A stretch of DNA of 64,000 nucleotides from Mycolicibacterium lacusdiani (GTDB taxonomy: Bacteria > Actinomycetota > Actinomycetes > Mycobacteriales > Mycobacteriaceae). The DNA lies in assembly GCF_021916785.1 (NCBI RefSeq), contig NZ_JAKCFC010000004.1:164973-228972 (forward strand), read 5' to 3'. How positions within the stretch are numbered: position 1 is the stretch's first letter; the number at the start of each line of letters is the position of its first letter. The translations under genes and the position numbers were made by a program. Under the pieces are notes generated by a model, which made no database searches, was not told the DNA's origin, and saw only the letters and a program-made list of their open reading frames with translations. Below, in pieces: positions 1 through 7,659 of the stretch.

Positions 1-1
1 G

Positions 2-88
2 GGCATCGACCACCACTCCTGGCTCAACGACATCCAGCAGCAGGCAGTCGTCGGCTCGGCCACCTCCACGGTAGGCAACGGCCGCTAA
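2..88 (+). CDS. C-terminal fragment of an unidentified protein
   Basis: An open frame runs in from the left edge and stops with TAA at 86-88, giving about 28 C-terminal residues that include HHSWLNDIQQQ and end in GNGR. It is followed after 14 bases by a strong hairpin terminator, so it is the end of a real transcription unit. The fragment is too short to assign to a family, and I do not recognise it. Confidence 0.5.
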   Translation, partial: GIDHHSWLNDIQQQAVVGSATSTVGNGR

Positions 89-102
89 CACCACGCCACA
101 CC

Positions 103-132
103 AGAGGGGCACCCGGAAACGGGTGCCCCTCT
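103..132 (+). terminator. Rho-independent-type hairpin
   Basis: A perfect 12-base inverted repeat (agaggggcaccc at 103-114, its complement at 121-132) encloses a six-base loop and ends in CTTGT. It lies just after the stop of the partial gene and probably ends that transcript. There is no long T-run, as is usual in mycobacteria. Confidence 0.8.
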
Positions 133-154
133 TGTCGTGTGTGGCACGGCCCCC

Positions 155-177
155 GAAAGACGAAGGCCGCGAACTCG
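155..177. repeat. Left copy of a 23-base repeat flanking the arr segment
   Basis: Bases 155-177 (gaaagacgaagg... ending gcgaactcg) recur at 2291-2313 with one mismatch. The copy runs into an inverted repeat, gaactcg-att-cgagttc at 171-187, so it can form a hairpin. The two copies enclose arr, the unknown gene and the DUF4239 gene. Confidence 0.7.
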
Positions 178-323
178 ATTCGAGTTCACGGCGAGACCCA
201 CCCGGTGACTGCGACACCCCTGCGCTCCATCCCACTCTCACTATATGGCCGAGGTGGGGGCTTGCCGCAAGACCCGGGTCGTCCCGCACAATCTGCCAAC
301 CAACTCACCGGATGGAGGTCGTC

Positions 324-743
324 GTGACCAAACCCTTCGAAGTGCACGAGTCGGGTGCCTTTCTGCACGGCACCAAGGCCGATCTGTCGATCGGCGATCT
401 GCTCGTCCCCGGCCGCCCGTCGAACTACCAACCTGGCCGCCTCATGAACCACGTCTACGTGACCCGCACGCTCGACGCCGCGGCGTGGGGCGCGGAGTTC
501 GCCGTCGGCGACGGCCCGTGCCGCATCTACGTCGTCGAACCGCTGGGCGCGGTCGAAGACGATCCGAACGTGACGGACAAGAAGCTCCCCGGCAACCCGA
601 CGCAGTCCTTCCGCACCCGGGAGCCCGTGCGCATCGTCGGCGAGATCTCCGACTGGCAGGGCCATTCGGAGGAGCAGCTGCAGGCAATGCGGGACGGCCT
701 CGCGGACCTCCGGCGCCGCGGGCTGGACGTCATCTACGACTGA
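324..743 (+). CDS. arr: Rifamycin NAD+ ADP-ribosyltransferase
   Basis: Arr inactivates rifamycins by transferring ADP-ribose from NAD+ to the C23 hydroxyl of the ansa chain. The 139-residue product has the near-invariant Arr pattern: PFEVHE, LHGTKADL, LDAAAWGAEFAVG, DDPNVTDKKLPGNPT and a C-terminal RRRGLDVIYD. His15, Tyr45 and Asp80 correspond to His19, Tyr49 and Asp84 of the characterised M. smegmatis enzyme. GTG at 324 is chosen because GGAGG at 314-318 sits five bases before it; an in-frame ATG at 312 would give 143 residues but has no ribosome site. The gene is followed 15 bases on by an unknown gene on the same strand. It lies in the repeat-flanked segment beside tRNA-Leu, a place not usual for arr as far as I recall. 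Confidence 0.95.
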   Translation: MTKPFEVHESGAFLHGTKADLSIGDLLVPGRPSNYQPGRLMNHVYVTRTLDAAAWGAEFAVGDGPCRIYVVEPLGAVEDDPNVTDKKLPGNPTQSFRTREPVRIVGEISDWQGHSEEQLQAMRDGLADLRRRGLDVIYD

Positions 744-758
744 CTCGGGTGCGAGATC

Positions 759-1340
759 ATGGCCGGCATGCAGATCCTCTGGCAGCAGGCCCACGTCGAA
801 CGGCTGCGGGCCGTGCGGGTGGGCTGGGACGGTGCCGAGGTGGGCGCCCCGTGCTTCGGCCCGGACTGGAAATCTCAGCCGGACGACGTGCACCTGCTCC
901 GGATCGCCACCACCTACGGGTCCTGTCCGACCGGCAGCCTCTCGTACCGACGCCCGCCGGCAGACCACGACTACTCGTTCTTCGTCGAGGACCTGCCCGA
1001 CGACACCGCGTTCGAGTTCTCGGATCGCCACCGTCGCCTGTTGGCTGCGATGAGTTGGGAGCTGTCGGCGCCCTACGGGGACGACGACATCCCCGGCTGC
1101 GACCCGAAGCGTCCGTACGGCAACTTCACCTTCTATCAGCTCGAGATGGCGTTGCACCTAGGTCTGATTCCGGCGCAGAAGCCACCGGATCACGACCCGA
1201 TGACACCGCAGATCGTCGACGCGATGACGGCGCTACACGGGCAGATGCAGCCTGCGCTGCAGGTGTTCCTGCAGAACTTCGACATCGCCGCGGGTCGGCT
1301 GTTCACCGGCGAAGACTGGGGCGGGTGGGAGCCTGCCTGA
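759..1340 (+). CDS. Hypothetical protein downstream of arr
   Basis: This 193-residue protein is not recognised. It is acidic, soluble-looking and rich in aromatic residues, with no signal peptide or membrane segment. Visible stretches are CFGPDWKSQPDDVHLLR, YGSCPTGSLSYRR and a C-terminal LFTGEDWGGWEP. Only 15 bases separate it from the arr stop, so it is probably co-transcribed with arr. A second ATG at 768 could be the start instead. It ends 29 bases from the convergent DUF4239 gene. Nothing in the sequence shows a function; a link to rifamycin handling would be guilt by association only. Confidence 0.75.
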   Translation: MAGMQILWQQAHVERLRAVRVGWDGAEVGAPCFGPDWKSQPDDVHLLRIATTYGSCPTGSLSYRRPPADHDYSFFVEDLPDDTAFEFSDRHRRLLAAMSWELSAPYGDDDIPGCDPKRPYGNFTFYQLEMALHLGLIPAQKPPDHDPMTPQIVDAMTALHGQMQPALQVFLQNFDIAAGRLFTGEDWGGWEPA

Positions 1341-1369
1341 GCGGGATGGGTCCAACCAGCACCGCCCGC

Positions 1370-2155
1370 TCACGACAGCTGTCGGACGACTTCCTTCAAC
1401 GGCTCCGAAGACGTCCCTACGTCACCGAGGAATGGGTGCGACAACTCCATGACGAGGAACAGGTTGACCGCCACCAAGACGCCCAGGATCGTCACCATCG
1501 CATAGTGCGTCGACGGCTTCTGGACGTCGTAGATGATCGCGCAGGCCAGCATCAGAGCGCTGGTCAGCCAGATGACCGCCCACAGTGACCACGGCGGACC
1601 CGTGTCGGTACGCGCCTGCAGGACTCGCTGCGTGTGCGCCTGACTCATGCTGTCGAGATTGCCGTACGAGGCGGACAGCAGCGTCTTCTGCGTATCGGTG
1701 CGCGCATTGACCCCCGCATAGGCCGAATACAGTCGCGTCAGCGCTTCGTCGGCCTCGGGATAGGCATTGCCCTTGGCGTTCTCGTTCCACTCCACCAACG
1801 CGGCCTGCTGGTATTCGAGCAGGGCCTTCCGGATCCCATCGCGGTCGGGTTGATCGAACGCCATGGCCGTCCTCGCCAGCTGCACGCCAGCCGCTCCCTC
1901 GGTCCGCGCTCGCCCGTCCGCATCTCCGATCTGTCCCCACATCGCCGACACGACGAAGCCCAAAAAGAACGCGAACACGAAGCCGATCACCCCGAAGGCG
2001 AACTTGATGACGTCGTTGTGCTCCTCCCCCTTCAGGTTCGGGAAGTTGCGGCGCACAACGGTTTGCAGCAGCACCGCCCCGCCTGCGACCACGGCGATGA
2101 TCGCCACGAGGAGCACCCACGACGGCAGGTTGCTGACCAACCACTGACTGATCAT
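1370..2155 (-). CDS. DUF4239 family membrane protein
   Basis: The 261-residue product has two N-terminal membrane segments (about 10-32 and 50-73), a soluble helical middle and two C-terminal membrane segments (about 192-214 and 220-240). This layout and the FAFGVIGFVFAFFLGFVV segment fit the DUF4239, bestrophin-like family, whose role is not established. It is convergent with the arr operon and is the last gene before the right-hand 23-base repeat. The start ATG at 2155 opens a hydrophobic segment directly, typical for the family. Confidence 0.8.
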   Translation of the reverse strand: MISQWLVSNLPSWVLLVAIIAVVAGGAVLLQTVVRRNFPNLKGEEHNDVIKFAFGVIGFVFAFFLGFVVSAMWGQIGDADGRARTEGAAGVQLARTAMAFDQPDRDGIRKALLEYQQAALVEWNENAKGNAYPEADEALTRLYSAYAGVNARTDTQKTLLSASYGNLDSMSQAHTQRVLQARTDTGPPWSLWAVIWLTSALMLACAIIYDVQKPSTHYAMVTILGVLVAVNLFLVMELSHPFLGDVGTSSEPLKEVVRQLS

Positions 2156-2290
2156 TCGGCTCCAATGCTGAGCGCGCCGGGCAGCTCGGGCGGGCCTGAT
2201 ACCCGCTCGCGCTAGACGTCTCTAGCCGGCGAGTTTCTCGACTCTAGAGTCCGCACGCGTCGTCGGCCGTGCGAATGGTGGCGAGCCCGC

Positions 2291-2313
2291 GAAACACGAA
2301 GGCCGCGAACTCG
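2291..2313. repeat. Right copy of the 23-base repeat
   Basis: This copy matches 155-177 at 22 of 23 positions, differing at 2295. It forms the left arm of the hairpin at 2300-2328. With the left copy it brackets about 2.1 kb carrying arr, an unknown gene and a DUF4239 gene. Confidence 0.7.
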
Positions 2314-2328
2314 TCGAGTCCGCGGCCT
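2300..2328 (-). terminator. Hairpin terminator of tRNA-Leu
   Basis: The arms aggccgcgaactcg (2300-2313) and its near-complement up to 2328 pair with a single A/C mismatch. On the minus strand the hairpin lies 30 bases after the tRNA-Leu 3' end and is followed by TTCGTGTTTCG, so it most likely ends the tRNA transcript. The remaining intergenic bases 2156-2290 and 2441-2654 show no other gene. Confidence 0.6.
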
Positions 2329-2357
2329 GCGTTCAGCGATCCGAAGATCGCTCATTG

Positions 2358-2440
2358 TGGGCGAAGGGGGACTTGAACCCCCACGTCCCGAAGGACACTG
2401 GCACCTGAAGCCAGCGCGTCTGCCATTCCGCCACTCGCCC
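2358..2440 (-). tRNA. leuT: tRNA-Leu (CAG)
   Basis: On the minus strand the acceptor arms GGGCGAG and TTCGCCC pair, the anticodon stem CTGGC/GCCAG encloses TTCAGGT with anticodon CAG, a long variable arm is present, and the T stem is GGGGG/CCCCC around TTCAAGT. This is a class II leucine tRNA of 83 nucleotides. M. tuberculosis has the same tRNA next to fhaA. Confidence 0.95.
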
Positions 2441-2654
2441 CAACAACCGGGAAAGGCTATCACGCACCCCGGCTGACTCCCCAACCGTGCTGATGGGCCC
2501 CGGCGCAAGCCGCTGACCTGGCGTGATCTGATTCTCAGAGATCCGATGGTCACGCCGGGGCACCCATGGCCGATACCATGCGCAGAGGGGAACCGGTCTG
2601 CGACACGCGCGGGCCGGCAGAAGCGACGACGACGAAGTGAGGTGGAGCGGGGAC

Positions 2655-4124
2655 ATGGGTCTGGTCGACCGCTTCGAGCGCAAACTCGAATCCGGCCTCG
2701 GCGACGCGTTCGCCCGGGTGTTCGGCGGATCGATCGTGCCTCAGGAAGTCGAGTCGATGCTGCAGCGCGAGGCGGACGCCAAGGTGCGTGAGCTGCAAGG
2801 CGGACACATTTTGGCACCAAACGACTACGTCATTACCCTCAGTGTGCCCGACCATCAGAAGGTGAGTGCCGACCCCGACCTCACGTCGACGAGTTTTGCC
2901 AGGCACCTGGAGGGATACATCCATGACCAAGGTTGGCAAACGTATGGTGAAGTGGTCGTCAGTTTCGAACCATCGCCGAACCTGCATACCGGCCAGCTTC
3001 GCGTCCGTGGAGCGGTCAATCCCGACAGCCGATCTGACCCCTCATCCACATCCGCGGGCGCAAGTGCCCCTGCCTCATCACACCGCGCGAACACCGCAGA
3101 ACCAGGAGTTCCTTCGATGACTGACAACCCGAATTACCGCGGCGGCCAGGGACAAGGGCAGCAGCCCGGCGACGAATACTACGACTACGGCCGCCAGGGC
3201 GACGATCAGCGCCGCCCCTACCCGCCTCAGGAGCAGGGCGGCTACCCGCCGCCCGCCCCGGGCGCACCCGGCTACCCACCCCGCCAGGGCGGCTACCCCG
3301 ACCAGGGCGGCTACCCCGAGCAAGGTGGATACCCGGACCAGGGCGGCTACCCCGACCAGGGTTACCCGCCCCCGTCATACGATCAGCGTCCCCCCGCTGG
3401 CGGCGGCTACGGCCAGCCCCCGGCGGGCGGATACGGCGAGGGCTACCCACCTGCCCCCGCCGGTGGCTACGGCGCCCCGCAGGGCGGACAGGGCGGCTAC
3501 GGCGCGCCCGCCGGCGACTACGACTACGGTCGCCCCCCGGCCGCGCCGCCGCGCCACGAGGACTACGGCCGCCCCGAGTCCCGGCCCGGCTACCCCGATC
3601 AGGGTGGATACCCGGACCAGGGCGGCTACCCGGATCAGGGCGGTTACCCCGACCAGGGCGGCTACGGCGGTGGCTACGGCCGCCAGGAGTACGGCGGCCA
3701 GCCCGCCGGCTACGACTACGGCCAGCAGCCCCAGCAGGGCTACGGCGACCAGGGCTACGGCGCGCCTGCGGCCTACGGCGAGCCCGGTTACGGCCAGCAG
3801 GGGTACGGCGGCGCCGGTTACGGCAGCGGCACGGCCGGTGCGACGGTCACCCTGCAGCTCGACGACGGCAGCGGCCGCACCTACCAGCTGCGCGAAGGTG
3901 CCAACGTGATCGGTCGCGGCCAGGACGCCCAGTTCCGCCTGCCCGACACCGGTGTGTCGCGTCGCCACCTCGAGATCCGGTGGGACGGAGCAGTCGCACT
4001 GCTGTCGGACCTGAACTCGACCAACGGCACCACGGTCAACAACGCCCCCGTCCAGGAATGGCAGCTGGCCGACGGCGACGTGATCCGACTGGGCCACTCC
4101 GAGATCATCGTTCGCGTTCACTGA
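2655..4124 (+). CDS. fhaA: FHA-domain phosphothreonine reader FhaA
   Basis: FhaA is a cytoplasmic adaptor for the PknA/PknB kinases and is known to bind the phosphorylated MurJ pseudokinase. The 489-residue product has an N-terminal DUF3662 domain (about 1-115, beginning [19 protein letters not shown]), a long Gly/Tyr/Pro/Gln low-complexity linker (about 155-390) with repeated DQGGYP units, and a C-terminal FHA domain (about 396-480) with VIGRG, SRRH and NSTNGT phosphobinding motifs. ATG at 2655 is preceded by a purine-rich GGAG tract; an upstream ATG at 2637 has no homology. It begins the fhaA-to-pknB block, with 180 bases before fhaB. Its partner murJ is also in this window. Confidence 0.95.
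   Translation: MGLVDRFERKLESGLGDAFARVFGGSIVPQEVESMLQREADAKVRELQGGHILAPNDYVITLSVPDHQKVSADPDLTSTSFARHLEGYIHDQGWQTYGEVVVSFEPSPNLHTGQLRVRGAVNPDSRSDPSSTSAGASAPASSHRANTAEPGVPSMTDNPNYRGGQGQGQQPGDEYYDYGRQGDDQRRPYPPQEQGGYPPPAPGAPGYPPRQGGYPDQGGYPEQGGYPDQGGYPDQGYPPPSYDQRPPAGGGYGQPPAGGYGEGYPPAPAGGYGAPQGGQGGYGAPAGDYDYGRPPAAPPRHEDYGRPESRPGYPDQGGYPDQGGYPDQGGYPDQGGYGGGYGRQEYGGQPAGYDYGQQPQQGYGDQGYGAPAAYGEPGYGQQGYGGAGYGSGTAGATVTLQLDDGSGRTYQLREGANVIGRGQDAQFRLPDTGVSRRHLEIRWDGAVALLSDLNSTNGTTVNNAPVQEWQLADGDVIRLGHSEIIVRVH
3288..3669 (+). repeat. DQGGYP coding repeats in the fhaA linker
   Basis: Units of about 18 bases coding for DQGGYP or close variants occur in two clusters, roughly 3288-3366 and 3595-3669, separated by a less regular Gly/Tyr/Pro stretch. 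Copies differ mostly at third codon positions (gaccag/gatcag), which indicates selection for the peptide rather than recent slippage alone. Confidence 0.8.
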
Positions 4125-4304
4125 GCACTCGAGCGGGTGTCGGCCGTGGCGAAGCTGCATGCTTCCCCTTCACGTCGATCGCCGCCCAAGTAATGTGACG
4201 TTGCCGAAGCTGGCCGAGCAGACCGCGTGGGTCGAAGCGGTACCGTCCACGGGTCGGCTCGGTAGTCGCGAGCGACAACGGGACGGTGACGGAGAGGACG
4301 TCGG

Positions 4305-4772
4305 ATGCAGGGGCTAGTACTGCAGCTGACGCGTGTCGGTTTCCTGTTGCTGCTGTGGCTCTTCATCTGGTCGGTGCTGCGCATCCTGCGCACCGACATC
4401 TACGCCCCGACCGGCGCCGTCATGGTCAAGCGCGGCCTGGCGCTACGCGGCACCCTGCTGCCCAACCGGCAGGCACGCAACGTCGCCCGACAGCTCGTCG
4501 TGACCGAGGGCGCACTCGCAGGCACGCGGATCACGCTGGGCACCCAGCCCGTGCTGATCGGCCGCGCCGACGACTCGACGCTGGTGCTGACCGACGACTA
4601 TGCGTCGACACGGCACGCCAGGCTCTCTCAGCGAGGGTCCGAGTGGTACGTCGAAGACCTAGGATCGACGAACGGTACATACCTCGACAGGGCGAAGGTG
4701 ACGACGGCGGTAAGGGTTCCGATGGGCACGCCGGTGCGAGTCGGCAAGACGGTGATTGAGCTGCGCCCGTGA
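4305..4772 (+). CDS. fhaB: FHA-domain membrane protein FhaB (FipA)
   Basis: The 155-residue protein has one N-terminal membrane helix (about 7-27, VGFLLLLWLFIWSVL) and a C-terminal FHA domain (about 80-153) with LIGRADDSTLVL, STRHA and GSTNGTYLD. FhaB is a substrate and reader of PknA/PknB and has been tied to septal peptidoglycan synthesis. The ATG at 4305 follows a GAGAGG ribosome site. Its TGA overlaps the GTG start of pstP by four bases, so the two are translationally coupled. The 180-base gap upstream could hold an operon-internal promoter, but I see no clear one. Confidence 0.95.
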   Translation: MQGLVLQLTRVGFLLLLWLFIWSVLRILRTDIYAPTGAVMVKRGLALRGTLLPNRQARNVARQLVVTEGALAGTRITLGTQPVLIGRADDSTLVLTDDYASTRHARLSQRGSEWYVEDLGSTNGTYLDRAKVTTAVRVPMGTPVRVGKTVIELRP

Positions 4773-6247
4773 CACTCGTCCTCCGCTACGCCGCGCGCAG
4801 CGACCGCGGCCTCGTCCGCGCCAACAACGAGGACTCGGTGTACGCCGGTGCCCGACTGCTGGCACTCGCCGACGGCATGGGCGGTCACGCCGCAGGCGAG
4901 GTCGCCTCCCAGCTGGTGATCGCCGCCCTCGCCCACCTCGACGACGACGAGCCCGGCGGCGACCTACTGAGCAAGCTCAACCAGGCCGTCCACGAGGGCA
5001 ATTCGGCAATCGCCGCCCACGTCGACGCCGACCCCGAGCTCGAGGGCATGGGCACGACGCTCACGGCGATCTTGTTCGCGGGCAACAGGCTTGGTCTCTG
5101 CCACATCGGCGACTCGCGGGGCTACCTGCTCCGCGATGGCGAACTGACCCAGATCACGAAGGACGACACGTTCGTCCAGACGCTCGTCGACGAGGGCAGG
5201 ATCACCGCGGAGGAGGCGCACAGCCACCCGCAGCGCTCGCTGATCATGCGCGCACTCACCGGTCACGAGGTCGAGCCCACCCTGACCGTCCGCGAGGCCA
5301 AGGCCGGCGACCGCTACCTGCTCTGCTCCGACGGACTGTCCGACCCCGTCAGCCACGAGACCATCGCCGACGCCTTGGCGCTCGAGGACGTCGCCGCGAG
5401 CGCGGACCGGCTCATCGAGTTGGCGCTGCGCGGTGGTGGCCCCGACAACGTGACCGTCGTCGTCGCGGACGTCGTCGACTACGACTACGGCCAGACCCAG
5501 CCGATCCTGGCCGGCGCGGTGTCCGGGGACGACGACCAGACGGCGCCGCCGAACACGGCCGCCGGACGCGCGTCGGCCTTCAACCCGAAGCGTGCGGCAC
5601 CGGCCAAGCGCCCGGCCGTCGAACCCGAACCCGCCAAGAAACCCCGCTCGCGCCGCAGGATGATCATCACGGCCGTGCTGCTGGTCCTCGTGGTCTTGGC
5701 CGGACTCTTCATCGGCCGCATGATGATTCGCAGCAATTATTACGTCGCCGAGCACGACGGTGCGGTCTACATCATGCGCGGGGTGCAGGGGTCGATCCTC
5801 GGCATACCGCTGCAGGAGACGTTCCGCGTCGGATGCCTCGACGGGCGCAGCGAGCTGCGGATCATGGGCGTCGACGACGACCGTGCAAACTGCCAATTGC
5901 TCGAGGTCGCCGATCTGCGCGAGTCCGAACGCGCCCAGGTCACCGCAGGCCTGCCCGCGGGCAGCGTCGACGACGCGATCCGTCAGCTGCGCGATCTCGG
6001 CACTACGTCGCTGCTGCCGGTGTGTGCGCCTCCGGCGCCGAGGACCACGACGCCGCCACCGCCTCCTCCCCCGACCACCTCGTCGGGCACCCCCACGACC
6101 ACGTCGCCGCCTCGCGGTCCCGCTCCCGGCCCCGCCCCCGAGACGCCCAACACCGTCACGACTCCCCCACCCCCGCCCACGCCGAGCGTCACGGCGCTGC
6201 CTCCCCCACCGCAGGAGCCGGGCACTACCTGCCGGGCCCCGTCATGA
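4769..6247 (+). CDS. pstP: PP2C-family phosphoserine/threonine phosphatase PstP
   Basis: PstP is the phosphatase that opposes PknA and PknB. The 492-residue protein has an N-terminal cytoplasmic PP2C domain (about 1-235) with metal-binding motifs ALADGMGGH (Asp35), GDSRGYLL, SDGLSDP and GPDNVTVVV, a juxtamembrane segment, a single membrane helix (about 297-315) and an external domain ending in a Pro/Thr-rich tail. The start GTG overlaps fhaB and the stop overlaps the rodA ATG, so it sits in a tightly coupled operon. Its Mg/Mn-dependent catalytic residues are all present. Confidence 0.95.
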   Translation: MTLVLRYAARSDRGLVRANNEDSVYAGARLLALADGMGGHAAGEVASQLVIAALAHLDDDEPGGDLLSKLNQAVHEGNSAIAAHVDADPELEGMGTTLTAILFAGNRLGLCHIGDSRGYLLRDGELTQITKDDTFVQTLVDEGRITAEEAHSHPQRSLIMRALTGHEVEPTLTVREAKAGDRYLLCSDGLSDPVSHETIADALALEDVAASADRLIELALRGGGPDNVTVVVADVVDYDYGQTQPILAGAVSGDDDQTAPPNTAAGRASAFNPKRAAPAKRPAVEPEPAKKPRSRRRMIITAVLLVLVVLAGLFIGRMMIRSNYYVAEHDGAVYIMRGVQGSILGIPLQETFRVGCLDGRSELRIMGVDDDRANCQLLEVADLRESERAQVTAGLPAGSVDDAIRQLRDLGTTSLLPVCAPPAPRTTTPPPPPPPTTSSGTPTTTSPPRGPAPGPAPETPNTVTTPPPPPTPSVTALPPPPQEPGTTCRAPS

Positions 6248-7659
6248 GCACACAACCTCAGGCCCCCGTCACCGTCGTTCCGCCCATGCCGACCCGGCGC
6301 AACGCCGAGTTGCTCCTCCTCGGCTTCGCCGCCGTCATCACGATGGTGGCGCTGCTGATCGTCGAGGCGAACCAGGAACAGGGCGTCGGTCTGGATCTCC
6401 TGCAGTACCTGATCGGCTACCTGGCCCTGTTCGCCGGAGCACACATCGCGGTGCGCCGCTTCGCGCCGTACGCCGACCCACTGCTGCTCCCCGTGGTTGC
6501 CCTGCTCAACGGCCTCGGGCTGGTGATGATCCACCGGCTCGACCTTGCGGCGCAGGAGATCTCGGGCGGAACGGACTCCAGCCCCACCGCCAACCAGCAG
6601 ATGCTGTGGACGCTGGTCGGCGTCATCGCCTTCTCACTCGTCATCGTGTTCCTGACCGACCACCGCATGCTCGCCCGCTACGGCTACGTCTGCGGACTGA
6701 CCGGCCTGGTGCTGCTCGTCATCCCGGCGATCCTGCCGTCGTCGATGTCCGAGCAGAACGGCGCAAAGATCTGGATCCGACTGCCCGGCTTCTCGATTCA
6801 GCCTGCGGAGTTCTCCAAGATCCTGCTGCTGATCTTCTTCGCCGCGGTCCTGGTGTCCAAGCGCAGCGTGTTCACCAGCGCGGGCAAGCACGTCCTCGGC
6901 ATGAACCTCCCCCGGCCGCGCGACCTCGCCCCGCTGCTGGCGGCGTGGATCGCGTCGATCGGCGTCATGGTGTTCGAGAAGGACCTCGGGACCTCGCTAC
7001 TGCTGTACGCCTCGTTCCTGGTCCTGGTGTACGTCGCGACCGAGCGGATCAGCTGGGTTCTGTTGGGGCTCACGCTGTTCGCCGTCGGCAGCGTCATCGC
7101 GTACTTCGCCTTCTCGCACGTGCAGGTCCGCGTGCAGAACTGGCTCGACCCGTTCGCCGACCCCGACGGCGCCGGCTACCAGATGGTTCAGTCGCTGTTC
7201 AGCTTCGCCACTGGCGGCATCTTCGGCACCGGCCTCGGCAACGGTCAGCCCGGCACGGTGCCCGCCGCGTCCACCGACTTCATCATCGCCGCCGTCGGTG
7301 AGGAGCTCGGTCTGGTCGGCTTCGCCGGCGTGCTGATGCTCTACACGATCGTCGTCATCCGTGGCCTGCGGACCGCAATCGCGGTGCGCGACAGCTTCGG
7401 CAAGCTGCTCGCCGCAGGGCTCGCCTCCACGCTCGGCATCCAGCTGTTCATCGTGGTCGGCGGCGTCACCAAGCTCATCCCCCTGACGGGGCTCACGACT
7501 CCCTGGATGTCGTACGGCGGGTCGTCACTGCTGGCCAACTACGTGCTGCTGGCGATCCTGGTGCGCATCTCGCACAACGCGCGCCGACCGATCGACACCA
7601 AGGGCCCGAATCCCGCGCCCATCGCCTCCGCAGGGACGGAGGTGATCTCGAAGGTATGA
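6244..7659 (+). CDS. rodA: SEDS-family peptidoglycan glycosyltransferase RodA
   Basis: RodA polymerises lipid II into glycan strands during cell elongation, working with a class B PBP. The 471-residue integral membrane protein has ten or more helices, the conserved SEDS EKDLGTSLLLY motif with its essential Asp, and the C-terminal WMSYGGSSL signature. ATG at 6244 overlaps the pstP stop; longer upstream reading in this frame is antigenic noise over pstP. It overlaps the pbpA start by four bases, matching the functional SEDS-PBP pairing. Confidence 0.96.
   Translation: MSTQPQAPVTVVPPMPTRRNAELLLLGFAAVITMVALLIVEANQEQGVGLDLLQYLIGYLALFAGAHIAVRRFAPYADPLLLPVVALLNGLGLVMIHRLDLAAQEISGGTDSSPTANQQMLWTLVGVIAFSLVIVFLTDHRMLARYGYVCGLTGLVLLVIPAILPSSMSEQNGAKIWIRLPGFSIQPAEFSKILLLIFFAAVLVSKRSVFTSAGKHVLGMNLPRPRDLAPLLAAWIASIGVMVFEKDLGTSLLLYASFLVLVYVATERISWVLLGLTLFAVGSVIAYFAFSHVQVRVQNWLDPFADPDGAGYQMVQSLFSFATGGIFGTGLGNGQPGTVPAASTDFIIAAVGEELGLVGFAGVLMLYTIVVIRGLRTAIAVRDSFGKLLAAGLASTLGIQLFIVVGGVTKLIPLTGLTTPWMSYGGSSLLANYVLLAILVRISHNARRPIDTKGPNPAPIASAGTEVISKV

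Noticed and set aside
1-2440. Integrated element at tRNA-Leu
   Set aside because: No integrase, excisionase or transposase is visible and the tRNA is intact; only the 23-base repeats suggest past mobility.
3288-3669. Possible CRISPR or noncoding repeat array
   Set aside because: The repeats are coding, keep the frame and vary at synonymous sites within the fhaA linker.
4756-7659. 967-codon frame apparently fusing a long N-terminus to RodA
   Set aside because: The first 496 codons are an out-of-frame reading of pstP; RodA starts at the ATG overlapping the pstP stop.
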